A stretch of 64,000 nt of DNA from Streptomyces sp. NBC_01439 (GTDB taxonomy: Bacteria > Actinomycetota > Actinomycetes > Streptomycetales > Streptomycetaceae), in the NCBI RefSeq assembly GCF_036227605.1, contig NZ_CP109487.1:1178001-1242000 (forward strand). The letters are read 5' to 3'. Below the pieces are notes generated by a model. It did no database searches. It was not told the origin of the DNA and saw nothing but the letters and a program-made list of their open reading frames with translations. Below are positions 62,526-64,000 of the stretch, one piece after another. The position numbers and the translations under genes are program-made. Within the stretch, counting starts at the first letter, position 1. Each line of letters opens with the position of its first letter.

Positions 62526-64000
62526 GTGGGTGTGAGGGATCCGTTGACGCAGGTACCGCGGATGCGGCTGGACGAGCTGCTGGACGAGCTCCAAGCGCGC
62601 ATCGACGAGGTGCGCGGCACCCGCGACCGGGTGCACAGCCTCCTGGAAGCCGTGGTGTCGGTGGGGCGGGAGCTGGATCTCGCCCAGGTACTGCGGCGGA
62701 TCGTGGAGGCGGCCGCGCTGCTCGTCGACGCCGAATACGGCGCGCTGGGAGTGATCGGCCCCGACGGCCGGACTCTCTCACAGTTCCTGACCGTGGGGCT
62801 CACGGATGCGGAGATCGCCGAGATCGGTCCCCTGCCGGCGGGCCACGGCCTGCTCGGGGAGGTCATCCACCACCCGGAACCGCTGCGCCTGACGGATCTC
62901 GGCGCGCACTCCTCGTCCTACGGCTTTCCGGCCCATCACCCGCCGATGCGTACGTTCCTGGGTGTGCCGATCCGGGTCCGCGAGGAGGTGTTCGGCAATC
63001 TCTATCTGACCGACAAGCGTGGCGGAATCGACTTCGACACCGAGGACGAGACGGTGATCTCCACCCTCTCGGTGGCGGCGGGTGTCGCGATCGACAACGC
63101 GCGGCTCTACGAGGGCTCGCAGCGCCAGCAGCGATGGCTCAAGGCCAATGCGGAAATCACCGAAAGCCTGCTGTCCGGCAGCTCCCGCCCGGCGGTACTG
63201 GAGCTCATCGCCCGCCGCGCACAAGAGATCACCGCGGCACGCCTCGCGGACATCGCCATGCCCGTGGCCGGTATCGACGGCCTGGTCGTGGAGTTCGCGG
63301 CCGATGCGGACGGAGCCGAGCGGCAAGGTCTCGTCGTCCCCTTCGCGGGCACGCTCGCAGGAGCGGCGCACCTCGCCGGCAAACCCGTCACAGCGGTGCA
63401 AGCCTGGGCCGACGAGCGCTATCCCGCTGAGTCCCAGATTCAGGAAGGGTTGGGGCCCGCCGTGGCAGTCCCGTTGGGCACCGCGGGCGGCGAAAGCAGA
63501 GGTGTCCTGCTGCTCGCGCGCCCGGCGGGAGAGCCGGCGTTCGGCGAGGGCGAGCTGGAGCCGCTCGTCGCCTTCGCAGGTCAGGCCGCACTCGCCTTGG
63601 AGCTGGCGGAGCGGCGCCGGGACGCCGAGCAGATAGCACTGCTGGAGGAGCGCGACCGGATCGCCCGTGACCTGCACGACCTGGCGATCCAGCGGCTCTT
63701 CGCGACCGGCATGACCTTGCAGAGCGCTGCCCGGCTCGTCGAGCACGAAGGGGCGGCCGAGAGGGTCGGCCGGGCGGTCGACGACCTGGACGAAACGATC
63801 AAGATCATCCGGTCGACGATCTTCGGGCTGCGTACCAAGGACCGCGAGGGCGGCCCTGGTTTGCGGGCGCGCGCCGCCCGTGCCGTCGGCGACGCGGCCA
63901 CCACCCTCGGTCACCCGCCGCGTCTGAGCATGGAGGGCCTGCTCGACACCGACGTACCTCCGCACATAGCCGACCACGTCATGGCTGTGCTGGGTGAACT
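62526..64000 (+). CDS. DevS/OsdK-like GAF-domain histidine kinase (partial at right edge)
   Basis: The first 491 codons are present. GAF domain 1, about 50-195, contains SYGFPAHHPPMRTFLGVPIR. His138 in this motif aligns with the proposed haem-ligand His of mycobacterial DevS/DosS. GAF domain 2 spans about 215-360. The HisKA_3 segment ERDRIARDLHDLAIQRLFAT has the phosphorylated His384. The ATP-binding domain lies beyond the window. GTG 62526 has GGAGGGGA five bases upstream. It is the natural partner of the response regulator at 44623-45333 and would sense oxygen, NO or redox state if haem is bound. Confidence 0.92.
   Translation, partial: MGVRDPLTQVPRMRLDELLDELQARIDEVRGTRDRVHSLLEAVVSVGRELDLAQVLRRIVEAAALLVDAEYGALGVIGPDGRTLSQFLTVGLTDAEIAEIGPLPAGHGLLGEVIHHPEPLRLTDLGAHSSSYGFPAHHPPMRTFLGVPIRVREEVFGNLYLTDKRGGIDFDTEDETVISTLSVAAGVAIDNARLYEGSQRQQRWLKANAEITESLLSGSSRPAVLELIARRAQEITAARLADIAMPVAGIDGLVVEFAADADGAERQGLVVPFAGTLAGAAHLAGKPVTAVQAWADERYPAESQIQEGLGPAVAVPLGTAGGESRGVLLLARPAGEPAFGEGELEPLVAFAGQAALALELAERRRDAEQIALLEERDRIARDLHDLAIQRLFATGMTLQSAARLVEHEGAAERVGRAVDDLDETIKIIRSTIFGLRTKDREGGPGLRARAARAVGDAATTLGHPPRLSMEGLLDTDVPPHIADHVMAVLGE

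Noticed and set aside
1..64000. tRNA, rRNA, CRISPR arrays and insertion sequences
   Set aside because: No cloverleaf with CCA-type end, no rRNA-like stretch, no regularly spaced direct repeats and no transposase or integrase were recognised on either strand.

Overview
The window is high-GC DNA with Streptomyces-like codon use, LAL and ECF regulators, secreted lectin and sulfatase genes, and type II polyketide synthase debris. It most resembles a chromosome-arm region of a Streptomyces or close relative. No rRNA, tRNA, CRISPR array, transposase or prophage was recognised.

Region 1 (1-8.3 kb, nearly all leftward) holds a partial SpoIIE-type phosphatase, an ECF sigma/anti-sigma pair, a damaged pectate lyase-pectinesterase and an RsbQ-RsbP-RsbV-like stress module. 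The RsbP-like phosphatase in that module is cut by an in-frame amber codon. A CBS protein, a DEAD-box helicase and a cold-shock protein follow. Region 2 (8.6-26.2 kb) is a mosaic: a MerR-like regulator, a PLD-family lipid enzyme, an arylsulfatase, a CinY-like secreted protein, a cupin, a large LuxR (LAL) regulator, a secreted lectin with a possible pore-forming domain, and a clavaminate-synthase-like oxygenase. Among them lie gene relics: an MBL hydrolase, a PadR regulator, an RBBP9-like hydrolase and a ketosynthase alpha.

Region 3 (26.5-64 kb) is a coherent low-oxygen/dormancy island. It carries five tandem-domain universal stress proteins plus one half-size relative, a DoxX protein, oleate hydratase, an EF-hand protein, pyruvate formate-lyase with its activase, pyruvate phosphate dikinase, AdhE, GAPDH, a CBS-BON protein, and a long ribosome hibernation factor. 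The complete arginine deiminase pathway (ArcA, OTC, carbamate kinase, YfcC-type antiporter), a SulP transporter, PPK2, a DevR/OsdR-like response regulator and the start of a DevS/OsdK-like GAF kinase complete it. GGGNCC-NNN-GGNCCC-like palindromes resembling DevR/DosR boxes lie before many of these genes and suggest one regulon. In the proposed circuit, the kinase senses oxygen, redox or NO and activates the response regulator. Glycolytic, PFL/AdhE and arginine fermentation then supply ATP and redox balance while USPs, hibernation factor and polyphosphate enzymes protect a resting cell.

Inside the island is a three-gene operon (34.0-37.3 kb) that I regard as the best candidate for an undescribed system. 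It encodes a GNAT/autoinducer-synthase-like domain fused to an E1/ThiF-like adenylating domain, a dedicated acyl carrier protein, and a FabH-type ketosynthase. It could make an acylated small molecule, possibly a signal, in resting or hypoxic cells.
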